From: Kosakonia quasisacchari
Lineage (GTDB): Bacteria; Pseudomonadota; Gammaproteobacteria; Enterobacterales; Enterobacteriaceae
Assembly (NCBI RefSeq): GCF_004331415.1
Contig: NZ_SJOP01000022.1
Coordinates: 22,320-86,319, forward strand
Direction: 5' to 3'
DNA length: 64,000 nucleotides
Below, piece after piece: positions 53,892-62,893 of this stretch (its first letter is position 1; every line of letters starts with the position of its first letter). The position numbers and the translations under genes were made by a program. A model generated the notes under the pieces. The model was not told the origin of the DNA, ran no database searches, and was given only the letters and a program-made list of their open reading frames with translations.

Positions 53892-55432
53892 CCGGCAAGG
53901 AAAAAGCGGAATGCCGGATTATGCGTTTCGTCGTGGCACTCGTAGCCCAACTCGTTGAGCCGGGTTTCGAAATCCGGTTCATGCTCGCCCAGTTCAAAGG
54001 CTGCCAGAACGCGCCCATAGTCGGTGCCGTGGCTGCGGTAATGGAACAGCGAAATATTCCAGTGCGTACCAAGCGTATGCAGGAACTTCAGCAGTGCGCC
54101 GGGCGATTCCGGAAACTCAAAACTGTACAGACGTTCACGGAGCGGTTTCGACGGACGTCCGCCGACCATGTAACGCACGTGCAGTTTCGCCATCTCATCA
54201 TCGGAAAGATCCACCACGCTATAACCGCCTTCGTGCAGCAGATCGAGGATCTCTTTACGCTCCTCCAGCCCCCGGCTTAACCGCACGCCGACAAAAATGC
54301 AGGCGTCTTTGGCATCAGCAAAACGGTAGTTAAACTCTGTAACGGAGCGTCCGCCCAACAACTGGCAAAACTTCAGGAAGCTACCTTTCTCTTCCGGAAT
54401 AGTCACTGCCAGCAGCGCTTCACGCTGCTCACCCAATTCACAACGTTCAGAAACATAACGTAAGCCGTGGAAATTGACGTTCGCACCGGAAAGCACATGC
54501 GCCAGTCGTTCACCGTGAATATTGTGTTTAGCAATGTATTTTTTCATCCCCGCCAGCGCCAGCGCACCGGACGGTTCCGCCACCGCGCGGACATCTTCGA
54601 ACAGATCTTTCATCGCCGCGCAAATCGCATCGCTATCCACGGTGATGATGTCGTCGAGATACTCCTGACACAGGCGGAAGGTTTCGTTGCCAATGCGTTT
54701 TACCGCTACACCTTCAGCAAACAGCCCAACGCGGGGTAAATCTACCGGATGACCCGCCTCCAGCGCCGCTTTCAGGCATGCGGAATCTTCCGCTTCAACA
54801 GCAATCACTTTGATTTGCGGCATCAACTGTTTAATTAACACCGCGACGCCCGCCGCTAAACCGCCGCCGCCGACCGGCACAAAAACCCGATCGATATGCG
54901 CGTCCTGTTGCAATAATTCCAATGCCAGCGTGCCCTGCCCGGCGATCACCATAGGGTGATCAAACGGCGGCACAAAGGTGAAACCTTGTTGCTCGGCAAG
55001 TTCGATGGCTTTCCCTTTCGCTTCGTCGAAGTTGGCACCGTACAGCAGCACTTCGCCACCAAAGCCGCGCACCGCATCCACTTTGATATCCGCAGTGGCG
55101 ACAGGCATCACAATCAGCGATTTGATCCCCAGGCGCGTCGAGGACATCGCCACGCCCTGCGCGTGGTTGCCCGCAGAAGCAGTAATCACGCCATGCGCTT
55201 TCTGCTCGGTGGTCAACCCGGCAATCATCGCGTACGCGCCACGCAACTTAAAGCTGTGTACCGGCTGGCGGTCTTCACGCTTCACCAGGATCACGTTGTC
55301 GAGACGCGAAGAGAGCTTCTCCATTTTTTGCAGCGGCGTTACCTGCGCCGCTTCGTAAACCGGCGCACGCAGCACCGCTCTCAGATATTCCGCCCCTTCG
55401 GGAGCGGCTGAGAGGGGTTGGGATTCAGCCAT
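53888..55432 (-). CDS. ilvA: Threonine deaminase (biosynthetic)
   Basis: IlvA makes 2-oxobutanoate from threonine, the committed isoleucine step, and is inhibited by isoleucine. The PLP Lys is K62 in VHSFKLRGAYA, and the GGGGLAAGVAV phosphate loop follows. Two ACT-like regulatory domains fill the C-terminal third. The second of two adjacent ATGs gives the usual 514 residues; the first ATG shares a base with the ilvD stop (TAATG). Confidence 0.98.
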   Translation of the reverse strand: MAESQPLSAAPEGAEYLRAVLRAPVYEAAQVTPLQKMEKLSSRLDNVILVKREDRQPVHSFKLRGAYAMIAGLTTEQKAHGVITASAGNHAQGVAMSSTRLGIKSLIVMPVATADIKVDAVRGFGGEVLLYGANFDEAKGKAIELAEQQGFTFVPPFDHPMVIAGQGTLALELLQQDAHIDRVFVPVGGGGLAAGVAVLIKQLMPQIKVIAVEAEDSACLKAALEAGHPVDLPRVGLFAEGVAVKRIGNETFRLCQEYLDDIITVDSDAICAAMKDLFEDVRAVAEPSGALALAGMKKYIAKHNIHGERLAHVLSGANVNFHGLRYVSERCELGEQREALLAVTIPEEKGSFLKFCQLLGGRSVTEFNYRFADAKDACIFVGVRLSRGLEERKEILDLLHEGGYSVVDLSDDEMAKLHVRYMVGGRPSKPLRERLYSFEFPESPGALLKFLHTLGTHWNISLFHYRSHGTDYGRVLAAFELGEHEPDFETRLNELGYECHDETHNPAFRFFLAG

Positions 55433-55434
55433 CA

Positions 55435-57285
55435 TTAACCCCCAAGTTTGGATTTATCGCGAACCGCGCCTTTATCCGCACTGGTCGCGAGGCTGGCATA
55501 AGCGCGCAGCGCGAAGGAAACCTGACGTTCACGGTCAACCGGCGTCCAGGCTTTATCGCCACGGGCTTCCTGTGCTTCACGACGCGCCGCCAGTTCACGG
55601 TCACTCAGTTGCAGTTGAATACTACGGCTCGGAATATCAATAGCGATGATGTCACCATCTTCGATCAGGCCGATATTGCCACCGCTTGCTGCTTCCGGGG
55701 AGACGTGGCCGATAGACAAGCCCGATGTTCCGCCGGAGAAACGCCCGTCAGTGATCAGCGCGCAAGCTTTGCCAAGACCCATCGATTTCAGGAAGCTGGT
55801 TGGGTAGAGCATTTCCTGCATCCCAGGTCCACCTTTTGGTCCTTCGTAGCGAATCACCACCACATCACCTGCGACAACTTTACCGCCGAGAATGGCTTCC
55901 ACCGCCGCATCCTGGCTTTCATACACTTTCGCCGGGCCGGTGAATTTCAGGTTGCTGTCATCAACGCCTGCGGTTTTTACGATACAGCCGTTTTCCGCAA
56001 AGTTGCCGTACAGCACGGCCAAACCGCCGTCCTGGCTGTAAGCATGCTCCAGCGAACGGATGCAGCCTTCAGCACGATCATCATCCAGCGTGTCCCAGCG
56101 GCAGTTCTGCGAGAACGCCTGCGTAGTGCGAATGCCCGCCGGACCTGCGCGGAACATGGTTTTCACCGCGTCGTCTTTGGTCAGCATCACGTCGTACTGC
56201 TCAAGGGTTTGCGGCAGCGTCAGACCGAGCACGTTTTTCACGTCACGGTTCAACAAGTTAGCGCGATCCAGCTCACCCAGGATGCCCAGCACGCCACCAG
56301 CGCGGTGCACATCTTCCATATGATATTTCTGCGTACTCGGCGCGACTTTACACAGCTGCGGAACTTTGCGGGACAGCTTATCGATATCACTCATGGTGAA
56401 ATCAATTTCTGCTTCCTGCGCGGCGGCCAGCAGGTGCAGAACGGTGTTAGTCGAGCCGCCCATGGCGATATCCAGCGTCATGGCGTTCTCAAACGCCGCT
56501 TTATTGGCGATAGCACGCGGCAGCGCGCTGGCGTCATCTTGCTCGTAATAGCGTTTGGTCAGCTCAACAATGCGTTTACCCGCGTTGATAAACAGATCCT
56601 TGCGATCGGCGTGGGTTGCCAGCAGCGAGCCGTTACCCGGCTGCGACAGCCCCAGCGCTTCGGTCAGACAGTTCATTGAGTTGGCGGTGAACATACCGGA
56701 GCAGGAACCGCAAGTTGGGCAGGCGGAGCGTTCCACCTGATCGCTCTGATCATCAGAGACTTTCGGATCTGCGCCCTGAATCATGGCATCCACCAGATCG
56801 AGTTTGATTATCTGGTTGGAGAGTTTTGTTTTCCCGGCTTCCATCGGGCCGCCGGAGACGAAAATCACCGGAATGTTCAACCGCAGAGAGGCCATCAGCA
56901 TCCCTGGGGTGATTTTGTCGCAGTTGGAAATACACACCATCGCGTCAGCGCAGTGGGCATTGACCATATATTCAACGGAATCGGCAATCAGCTCGCGGGA
57001 AGGCAGTGAGTAAAGCATGCCGCCGTGGCCCATGGCGATGCCATCATCAACGGCGATGGTATTGAACTCTTTCGCCACGCCGCCTGCGGCTTCGATTTGC
57101 TCCGCAACCAGCTTACCCAGATCGCGCAGGTGAACGTGGCCTGGCACGAACTGGGTAAACGAGTTCACGACGGCAATAATTGGCTTGCCGAAATCGGCGT
57201 CGGTCATCCCGGTTGCGCGCCACAGCGCGCGGGCACCCGCCATATTGCGCCCGTGGGTGGTGGTGGCGGAACGGTACTTAGGCAT
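55435..57285 (-). CDS. ilvD: Dihydroxy-acid dehydratase
   Basis: IlvD dehydrates the dihydroxy acids to 2-oxo acids. The 616 residues carry the Cys that hold the oxygen-sensitive [4Fe-4S] cluster: ISNCDKITPG and CPTCGSCSGMF. It follows ilvE across 188 bp that hold an ERIC element and an 11 bp hairpin, where E. coli has only a short gap. Confidence 0.98.
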   Translation of the reverse strand: MPKYRSATTTHGRNMAGARALWRATGMTDADFGKPIIAVVNSFTQFVPGHVHLRDLGKLVAEQIEAAGGVAKEFNTIAVDDGIAMGHGGMLYSLPSRELIADSVEYMVNAHCADAMVCISNCDKITPGMLMASLRLNIPVIFVSGGPMEAGKTKLSNQIIKLDLVDAMIQGADPKVSDDQSDQVERSACPTCGSCSGMFTANSMNCLTEALGLSQPGNGSLLATHADRKDLFINAGKRIVELTKRYYEQDDASALPRAIANKAAFENAMTLDIAMGGSTNTVLHLLAAAQEAEIDFTMSDIDKLSRKVPQLCKVAPSTQKYHMEDVHRAGGVLGILGELDRANLLNRDVKNVLGLTLPQTLEQYDVMLTKDDAVKTMFRAGPAGIRTTQAFSQNCRWDTLDDDRAEGCIRSLEHAYSQDGGLAVLYGNFAENGCIVKTAGVDDSNLKFTGPAKVYESQDAAVEAILGGKVVAGDVVVIRYEGPKGGPGMQEMLYPTSFLKSMGLGKACALITDGRFSGGTSGLSIGHVSPEAASGGNIGLIEDGDIIAIDIPSRSIQLQLSDRELAARREAQEARGDKAWTPVDRERQVSFALRAYASLATSADKGAVRDKSKLGG

Positions 57286-57311
57286 GCTTTAACTCCCAGT
57301 GTCTGTCAGTT

Positions 57312-57339
57312 AAACGGGACGGTGCGTGCCGTCCCGTTT
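57312..57339. terminator. Strong hairpin between ilvE and ilvD
   Basis: AAACGGGACGG and CCGTCCCGTTT form an 11 bp perfect stem with a six-base loop. On the minus (ilv) strand no U run follows, so ilvDA can be read through. On the plus strand TTTT follows, so it may stop antisense transcription. It also sits just ahead of ilvD, so it could affect RNA stability. Confidence 0.5.
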
Positions 57340-57348
57340 TTATTTGCT

Positions 57349-57473
57349 ATACCCTAAATAATCCGGGTTGTAGGAAGGCGGCAAGCGAGCGAATCCCCAG
57401 TCACTTACATAAGTAAGTGACTGGGGTGAACGAGTGCGGCCAACACACCTACAACCTGAAGTATGAGGGGTAT
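57349..57473. repeat. ERIC element inside the ilv operon
   Basis: The 125 bp element has the palindromic core CCCCAGTCACTTACATAAGTAAGTGACTGGGG (57394-57425; given here as two arms, CCCCAGTCACTTAC and GTAAGTGACTGGGG). It has ends ATACCC/GGGTAT with matching GGTTGTAGG/CCTACAACC inner repeats. It fills the space directly after the ilvE stop. It is full length for an ERIC (126-127 bp). Confidence 0.93.
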
Positions 57474-58403
57474 TTATGGATTAACTTGATCCAACCAGCC
57501 CCACTTATCTTCCGTTTCACCGGTAAAGAGGCCAAAGAATGCTTGCTGAATACGTTTGGTTACCGGGCCGCAACGACCTTCGCCGACCTGAATGCCGTCG
57601 ACGCTGCGCACCGGCGTGATTTCCGCCGCAGTACCGGACATAAACACTTCATCAGCCAGATACAGCGATTCACGGGACAACACCTGCTCGCGAACTTCAA
57701 TGTTCAACTCTTTTGCCAGCTTAATGATCGCATCACGCGTAATACCCGGCAGTGCAGAAGAGGTAAACGGCGGCGTGAACAGAATGCCGTCTTTCACTTC
57801 AAACAGGTTTTCGCCCGCGCCTTCAGAGATGTAGCCGTTAACGTCCAGCGCGATCCCTTCCTGATAACCGTGACGGCGCGCTTCGCTACCCACAAGCAGG
57901 GAAGAAAGATAGTTACCACCTGCTTTTGCAGCTGTCGGGATAGTGTTCGGCGCAACGCGGTTCCAGGAAGAAACCATCGCGTCGATCCCCTGCTCCAGTG
58001 CTTCCGCACCGAGATAAGCGCCCCACGGGAACGCGGCGATGATCACGTCAGTGGTGTAGCCCGCCGGCGGATTAACGCCCATGCCAACATCACCTACAAA
58101 CACTAGCGGGCGAATATAGGCGCTGGTCAGATTGTTTTTGCGGATCACTTGGCGGCAGGCTTCCATCAGCTCATCAACACTCTGAGATACCGGGAAACGA
58201 TAGATTTTGGCGGAATCGCGCAGACGCTGCATATGTTCACGATGGCGGAAGACTACCGGACCTTTGTGCGAGTCATAGCAACGGATACCTTCAAACACGG
58301 AGGTGCCGTAATGCAGCGCGTGGGACATCACGTGGACTTTTGCATCTTCCCAACGAACCATCTCGCCATTAGACCAAATGTAGTCTGCTTTTTTCGTCGT
58401 CAT
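57474..58403 (-). CDS. ilvE: Branched-chain amino acid aminotransferase
   Basis: IlvE transaminates the 2-oxo acids to valine, isoleucine and leucine. The 309 residues start MTTKKADYIWSNGEMVRWED. The PLP Lys is in PTAAKAGGNYLSS (about 160), and YISEGAGENLFEVKDG is the fold-type IV phosphate site. It follows ilvM by 17 bases. Confidence 0.98.
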   Translation of the reverse strand: MTTKKADYIWSNGEMVRWEDAKVHVMSHALHYGTSVFEGIRCYDSHKGPVVFRHREHMQRLRDSAKIYRFPVSQSVDELMEACRQVIRKNNLTSAYIRPLVFVGDVGMGVNPPAGYTTDVIIAAFPWGAYLGAEALEQGIDAMVSSWNRVAPNTIPTAAKAGGNYLSSLLVGSEARRHGYQEGIALDVNGYISEGAGENLFEVKDGILFTPPFTSSALPGITRDAIIKLAKELNIEVREQVLSRESLYLADEVFMSGTAAEITPVRSVDGIQVGEGRCGPVTKRIQQAFFGLFTGETEDKWGWLDQVNP

Positions 58404-58420
58404 TATTCTTCCTTTTGCGC

Positions 58421-58690
58421 TTACGCGCGGATTTGTTGTGATTGTGATGATGTGGCACGCTGGCGGATATCAACCCGGGCAACGTCAACAAGTTTGCTTA
58501 ACTGGCTAAACAGTAATTCGACAGGCCGCGGGCTGGCAACGGTCAATTCGATATTTATGTTTCGCGTATCACTGGCGGTTTCCATATTCATGGCACACAC
58601 CTGAAAGCCACGGTGACGCACCACACGCAGTACGCGTTCTAATGTTTCCGGATTGAAGCGAGCCTCAACGGCGACCTGATGTTGCATCAT
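58421..58690 (-). CDS. ilvM: Acetolactate synthase II small subunit
   Basis: IlvM is the ACT-domain small subunit of acetohydroxyacid synthase II, needed for full activity. The 89 residues start with two Met (MMQHQVAVEARFNPETLERVL) and end in a Gln/Ser-rich tail. The ATG overlaps the ilvG TGA by four bases, so the subunits are made in step. Confidence 0.96.
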   Translation of the reverse strand: MMQHQVAVEARFNPETLERVLRVVRHRGFQVCAMNMETASDTRNINIELTVASPRPVELLFSQLSKLVDVARVDIRQRATSSQSQQIRA

Positions 58691-60333
58691 GATAATTTCT
58701 CCAGCATTTGTGAGTTACTGGCGCCGGGCGGCACCAACGGCCAGACATTCTCAAGTTCATCGATTGAGACATGAAGCAGGTATGGCCCTGGGCTCGTGAG
58801 CATCGTGTCGAGTGCCGCTTCAACCTGGTCTTTTCGGGTGATGTGCTGGCCGGGGATGCCAAAAGCGCTGGCCAGCATGAGGAAATCGGGGTTATCAGTC
58901 AGGGTGGTTTCGCTATAACGTTCATTGAAGAATAACTGCTGCCACTGACGAACCATCCCTAAACGCTGGTTGTCCAGTAAGACAATCTTTAGCGGTAACT
59001 GCTTACGTTTAACGGTGCCGAGCTCCTGAACATTCATCATGAAGGAGCCGTCACCGGAGATACAGATTACCGTATCGTCCGGGCGAGCAACCTGCGCGCC
59101 AACGGCGGCCGGCAAACCGAAGCCCATCGTGCCTAACCCACTGGACGTAATGAAATTTTCCGGGCGGCTGAAACGCAAATGCTGCGCAGCCCACATCTGA
59201 TGTTGACCAACATCGGTAGTGACTACGCTGTTTTCCGGTTTGCGATCGGAGAGCTGTTTTAACAACAACGGCGCGTAGATTGCGTCACCGGGATGATCGT
59301 AACGCCAGGCGTGCTCGCGACGCAGATCTGCGCTGTATTGACGCCAGGCATCAATCGCCAGCGGCTGTTGCAGTGCAGGCAGCAACGCATTTAAATCGCC
59401 CTGCAACGCAACGTGCGCCTGGCGCAGTTTGCTCATTTCCGCCGGGTCGATATCCATATGGATCACTTTGGCGTTCGGCGCGAAGGTATTCAGCTTGCCG
59501 GTTACACGATCGTCAAAACGGGCACCCACGGCAATCAGCAAGTCACACTCCTGCACGGCAAAGTTCGCGGCTTTCGTGCCGTGCATCCCCAGCATGCCAA
59601 GATAGTAAGCATAATCAGCTTCCACCGCGCCTAGCCCTTTCAGCGTACAAGTGACCGGCATTTGCGTCATGCTCAGAAACTCACGCAGTGCCGGAACCGC
59701 CTGCGCCATACCCACACCGCCGCCAACGTACAGCATCGGTTTTGTCGCCCGCGAGAGCATCTCCACCGCCAGTTCAACGTCAGCCTGCGGGAAATAATGC
59801 TCATCATCGACGGTTGCGAACCAGGGATCCAAATCGCCGACAGCCAGCTGGATGTCTTTTGGAATATCAACCAGTACCGGGCCAGGGCGGCCGGAATTCG
59901 CCACGTAGAAAGCCTCAGCCATGACACGCGGTAATTCTTCCAGCGACTCAACCAGAAAGCTGTGCTTTGTGCAGGCCAGGGATAAACCCAGAACATCCAC
60001 TTCCTGAAACGCATCGGTACCCATAAGCGGAGCAGCGACCTGGCCGGTGATGGCCACCACCGGCACCGAATCTAATAACGCATCAGCAAGGCCGGTGATC
60101 AGGTTCGTAGCACCAGGACCGGAAGTCGCGATGCAAACGCCGGTTTTACCGGTGGCGCGAGCATAGCCGATAGCGGCCATCGCCGCGCCCTGCTCGTGCC
60201 GGCAAAGTAGGTGTTCCACGCCGCCGTCATACAATGCATCATAAACCGGCATAATTGCGCCGCCTGGATAGCCGAAGACGATATCGACTTTCTGCGCTCG
60301 CAACGCATGTACTACCCACTGTGCCCCATTCAT
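58687..60333 (-). CDS. ilvG: Acetolactate synthase II large subunit, intact
   Basis: IlvG uses thiamine diphosphate to condense two pyruvates, or pyruvate with 2-oxobutanoate. The 548-residue frame is open throughout, unlike E. coli K-12 where a frameshift kills it. The catalytic Glu47 is in CRHEQGA. The TPP motif starts GDGSFMMNVQELGTV near residue 430. AHAS II is valine-resistant, so this strain should not show valine toxicity. Confidence 0.98.
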   Translation of the reverse strand: MNGAQWVVHALRAQKVDIVFGYPGGAIMPVYDALYDGGVEHLLCRHEQGAAMAAIGYARATGKTGVCIATSGPGATNLITGLADALLDSVPVVAITGQVAAPLMGTDAFQEVDVLGLSLACTKHSFLVESLEELPRVMAEAFYVANSGRPGPVLVDIPKDIQLAVGDLDPWFATVDDEHYFPQADVELAVEMLSRATKPMLYVGGGVGMAQAVPALREFLSMTQMPVTCTLKGLGAVEADYAYYLGMLGMHGTKAANFAVQECDLLIAVGARFDDRVTGKLNTFAPNAKVIHMDIDPAEMSKLRQAHVALQGDLNALLPALQQPLAIDAWRQYSADLRREHAWRYDHPGDAIYAPLLLKQLSDRKPENSVVTTDVGQHQMWAAQHLRFSRPENFITSSGLGTMGFGLPAAVGAQVARPDDTVICISGDGSFMMNVQELGTVKRKQLPLKIVLLDNQRLGMVRQWQQLFFNERYSETTLTDNPDFLMLASAFGIPGQHITRKDQVEAALDTMLTSPGPYLLHVSIDELENVWPLVPPGASNSQMLEKLS

Positions 60334-60335
60334 AG

Positions 60336-60386
60336 TCAGTTCCCCGCCGGATATCGGGAGAAACAGAATTTTGTGCTGAAAATCAT
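60336..60386 (-). CDS. ilvX: IlvX small peptide
   Basis: A 16-codon frame reads MIFSTKFCFSRYPAGN, resembling E. coli IlvX (STKFCFSR in the same place). A strong ribosome site GAGGAG lies 7-8 bases before the ATG. It lies between the attenuator and ilvG, two bases ahead of the ilvG ATG. The function is unclear; it may help ilvG translation. Confidence 0.8.
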   Translation of the reverse strand: MIFSTKFCFSRYPAGN

Positions 60387-60417
60387 TCTCTGCTCCTCGT
60401 TTATATTTTTAGGTCAT

Positions 60418-60451
60418 AAAAAAACCCCCGGACCTTTCGGTGCGGGGGTCT
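60418..60451 (-). terminator. ilvGMEDA attenuator terminator
   Basis: On the minus strand CCCCCG/CGGGGG arms around ACCGAAAGGT end in seven T, directly after ilvL. It is nearly the same as the E. coli ilv attenuator. Confidence 0.95.
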
Positions 60452-60472
60452 TAGTTCGTTAAGGCTTGTTTT

Positions 60473-60571
60473 TTAAGCCTTTCCTCGTCCAAGTGCAGCC
60501 CCGCACGGTGGGATAATAATCACCACCACGCTAATCACGACCAGGCTAATCACTCGTAGAAGGGCTTTCAT
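60473..60571 (-). CDS. ilvL: ilvGMEDA leader peptide IlvL
   Basis: A 32-residue frame, MKALLRVISLVVISVVV, then III, PPCGAALGRGKA, is rich in Ile, Val and Leu codons. When those charged tRNAs are scarce the ribosome stalls and lets RNA polymerase through the attenuator. Length and sequence match E. coli IlvL except near the start. Confidence 0.96.
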   Translation of the reverse strand: MKALLRVISLVVISVVVIIIPPCGAALGRGKA

Positions 60572-60603
60572 TTGTGTTTGTTCTTGCTTCATGTTCGAAG
60601 GAA

Positions 60604-60634
60604 TGCCTAAAGAGGTAACACAGATTTAAGTCAA
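60604..60634 (-). promoter_or_regulatory. Possible ilvL promoter in the ilvL-comM gap
   Basis: TTGACT (60629-60634 on the minus strand) is a good -35 box about 60 bp before the ilvL start. The -10 box is not convincing (TTTAGG or TAGGCA). The rest of the 318 bp gap is AT-rich, with a GC hairpin (GCCGCCGCAAACGGCG, about 60654-60671) and the divergent comM leader; no gene is seen. Confidence 0.4.
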
Positions 60635-60889
60635 GAAACAAGAAAAATTTATGACGCCGTTTGCGGCGGCATCGACAAATTGACAAAAAATCTTTGTTTT
60701 ATATAGAGAATATTCTTAGTGAAAATTTCTCACGCCTTGCAATCGCAATACAATGCTGAGATCACCATTCCAACAAGGTGAAAAAAGTAACTAATTACAG
60801 TGAAATTCAGGAAACGTGCGCACAAAAGCAGCCTTCCGATAATGAAAAGCGATAACCAAAACAGATAATGTCTGCGAAAAGGAGAGCCT

Positions 60890-62410
60890 ATGGCATTGTC
60901 TGTAATTTTTACGCGAGCGGCGTTAGGCGTGACGGCCCCGCTGGTCACCGTTGAGGTACATATCAGCAACGGGCTGCCGGGACTGACTATTGTTGGGCTA
61001 CCGGAAACCACCGTTAAAGAAGCGCGCGATCGGGTGCGTAGCGCCATTATCAACAGCGGGTATGAATTTCCGGCGAAACGGATCACGATTAACCTGGCAC
61101 CTGCGGATCTACCCAAAGAAGGTGGACGATACGATTTACCTATCGCTATCGCGCTTCTTTCCGCCTCTGAGCAGCTAACGGCCCCTGAATTAAGTCGCTA
61201 TGAGTTTGTCGGTGAACTCGCCCTTACAGGCGCATTACGTGGGGTTCCCGGTGCCATCTCTTCTGTCATTGAAGCGGTAAAAGCCAACAGACGCATCGTT
61301 ATTGCCAGAGAAAACGAAGCGGAAGCCAGCCTCACGGAAACGCAGGAGTGTCTGGTCGCCGACCATTTACAGGAGGTGTGCGCGTTTCTGGAAGGAAAAC
61401 AGGTATTACCTTCACCTGTCCCCTTTTGTAGCAGCCAGGAGGCCTACAGTGAGGATTTAAGCGATGTTATTGGACAGGAACAAGGGAAGCGTGCACTGGA
61501 AATCACTGCGGCAGGTGGACATAACCTATTGTTAATAGGGCCACCGGGCACGGGAAAGACCATGCTGGCCAGTCGACTGGGGGGACTATTGCCGCCGTTG
61601 AATAACCAGGAAGCACTGGAAAGCGCGACAATTATGAGTGTTGTAAATTCAGCTTCACTCTCGCGCCACTGGCGCAGACGCCCATTCAGAGCCCCGCATC
61701 ACAGTGCTTCACTGGCGGCGCTTGTCGGCGGTGGATCCATACCTGGCCCAGGGGAAATTTCGCTGGCACATAATGGCGTTCTGTTTCTGGATGAATTACC
61801 GGAATTTGAACGCCGCGTGCTGGATGCACTCCGTGAACCTATTGAATCCGGGCAAATCCATCTCTCGCGGGCAAGGGCGAAAGTTACCTATCCCGCACGC
61901 TTCCAGTTAATCGCCGCCATGAACCCCAGCCCGACTGGCCATTACCAGGGAAACCATAACCGCTCAACACCGGAGCAAACACTGCGCTATTTGGGAAAAC
62001 TATCAGGCCCTTTTCTTGATCGCTTCGATCTCTCGCTTGAGATCCCTCTGCTTGCACCGGGGTTGATGAGCCAGCCACAACATAAAGGTGAAAGCAGTGA
62101 AACGGTGCGCTTGCGGGTTATTCAGGCCCGGGCACGGCAGTATCAGCGTCAGAATAAACTCAATGCACGTCTGGACAGCAGCGAAACGAAACAGCTTTGT
62201 ATACTTACCAGGGAAGACGGGAGTTGGCTGGAAGAGACGTTAACACGTCTGGGGTTGTCGGTACGCGCCTGGCAACGTCTGTTGAGGGTTGCACGTACGA
62301 TAGCCGATCTTGAAGACGAGCCTGCAATTCTGCGAGCACACCTGCAGGAAGCATTAAGTTATCGCGCAATTGACAGACTGCTGATTCACTTGCAAAAAAT
62401 GCTGATGTAA
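60890..62410 (+). CDS. comM: ComM/YifB-type AAA+ ATPase (branch-migration helicase family)
   Basis: ComM helps RecA-made D-loops extend during natural transformation in Vibrio and Haemophilus. In E. coli it is known as YifB, a Mg-chelatase-like protein. The 506 residues have an N-terminal Lon-like domain (SNGLPGLTIVGLPET), Walker A GPPGTGKT at 217-224, and a C-terminal Mg-chelatase domain. It is divergent from ilvL. Confidence 0.94.
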   Translation: MALSVIFTRAALGVTAPLVTVEVHISNGLPGLTIVGLPETTVKEARDRVRSAIINSGYEFPAKRITINLAPADLPKEGGRYDLPIAIALLSASEQLTAPELSRYEFVGELALTGALRGVPGAISSVIEAVKANRRIVIARENEAEASLTETQECLVADHLQEVCAFLEGKQVLPSPVPFCSSQEAYSEDLSDVIGQEQGKRALEITAAGGHNLLLIGPPGTGKTMLASRLGGLLPPLNNQEALESATIMSVVNSASLSRHWRRRPFRAPHHSASLAALVGGGSIPGPGEISLAHNGVLFLDELPEFERRVLDALREPIESGQIHLSRARAKVTYPARFQLIAAMNPSPTGHYQGNHNRSTPEQTLRYLGKLSGPFLDRFDLSLEIPLLAPGLMSQPQHKGESSETVRLRVIQARARQYQRQNKLNARLDSSETKQLCILTREDGSWLEETLTRLGLSVRAWQRLLRVARTIADLEDEPAILRAHLQEALSYRAIDRLLIHLQKMLM

Positions 62411-62430
62411 AAAAAGGGGCCTTAGCCCCT
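62409..62430 (-). terminator. Terminator of maoP
   Basis: On the minus strand AGGGGC and GCCCCT with a four-base loop then a T run, just past the maoP stop and against the comM stop. On the plus strand only a weak C/T run follows. Confidence 0.8.
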
Positions 62431-62436
62431 TCTCTC

Positions 62437-62775
62437 TTAATCTTCGGAATCCGTATAGTCTTCCGCGCCTTCCATCTGTGGTTTCCCACCTGACAGGGTG
62501 TGAAAGCGCTTCGGACGCTTAATGCGCGCCATATACTTGATCCAAACACGTTCTGCTTCGGTGTCTGGATCACGCTCTCCACGGCACACTGCAACGAATT
62601 GCGTTTCTTCTTCAGTTACCGGTTCACGCTTACCGAGTTCCAGCTCGTTAAAAGCATAACCATGACGCTCAAGCAGTTGCGCCTCTTTGATGGTGAAATC
62701 ACCGTGGCGAGAGAACCCGCGTGGATAATTTTTATTGTCGAAAAAACGATTCGTCGTCGTAAAGCTTTCCGCCAT
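62437..62775 (-). CDS. maoP: Macrodomain Ori protein MaoP (YifE)
   Basis: MaoP acts with the maoS site to organise the Ori macrodomain. The 112 residues start MAESFTTTNRFFDNKNYPRGF and end with an acidic tail. It is DUF413, a domain found next to hdfR in gamma-proteobacteria. It is divergent from hdfR, as in E. coli. I did not look for maoS by sequence since I do not trust my memory of it. Confidence 0.94.
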   Translation of the reverse strand: MAESFTTTNRFFDNKNYPRGFSRHGDFTIKEAQLLERHGYAFNELELGKREPVTEEETQFVAVCRGERDPDTEAERVWIKYMARIKRPKRFHTLSGGKPQMEGAEDYTDSED

Positions 62776-62893
62776 CCTGCACGCTCCTAATTCTTTGGCC
62801 GAGCTATTTATGGCGCGGAGTATTAGTTACGCTTGACAGAGTGTAAAACAAAACATTTAAATCATTACGACAAATTTTTTTGTGGAGAAAACT

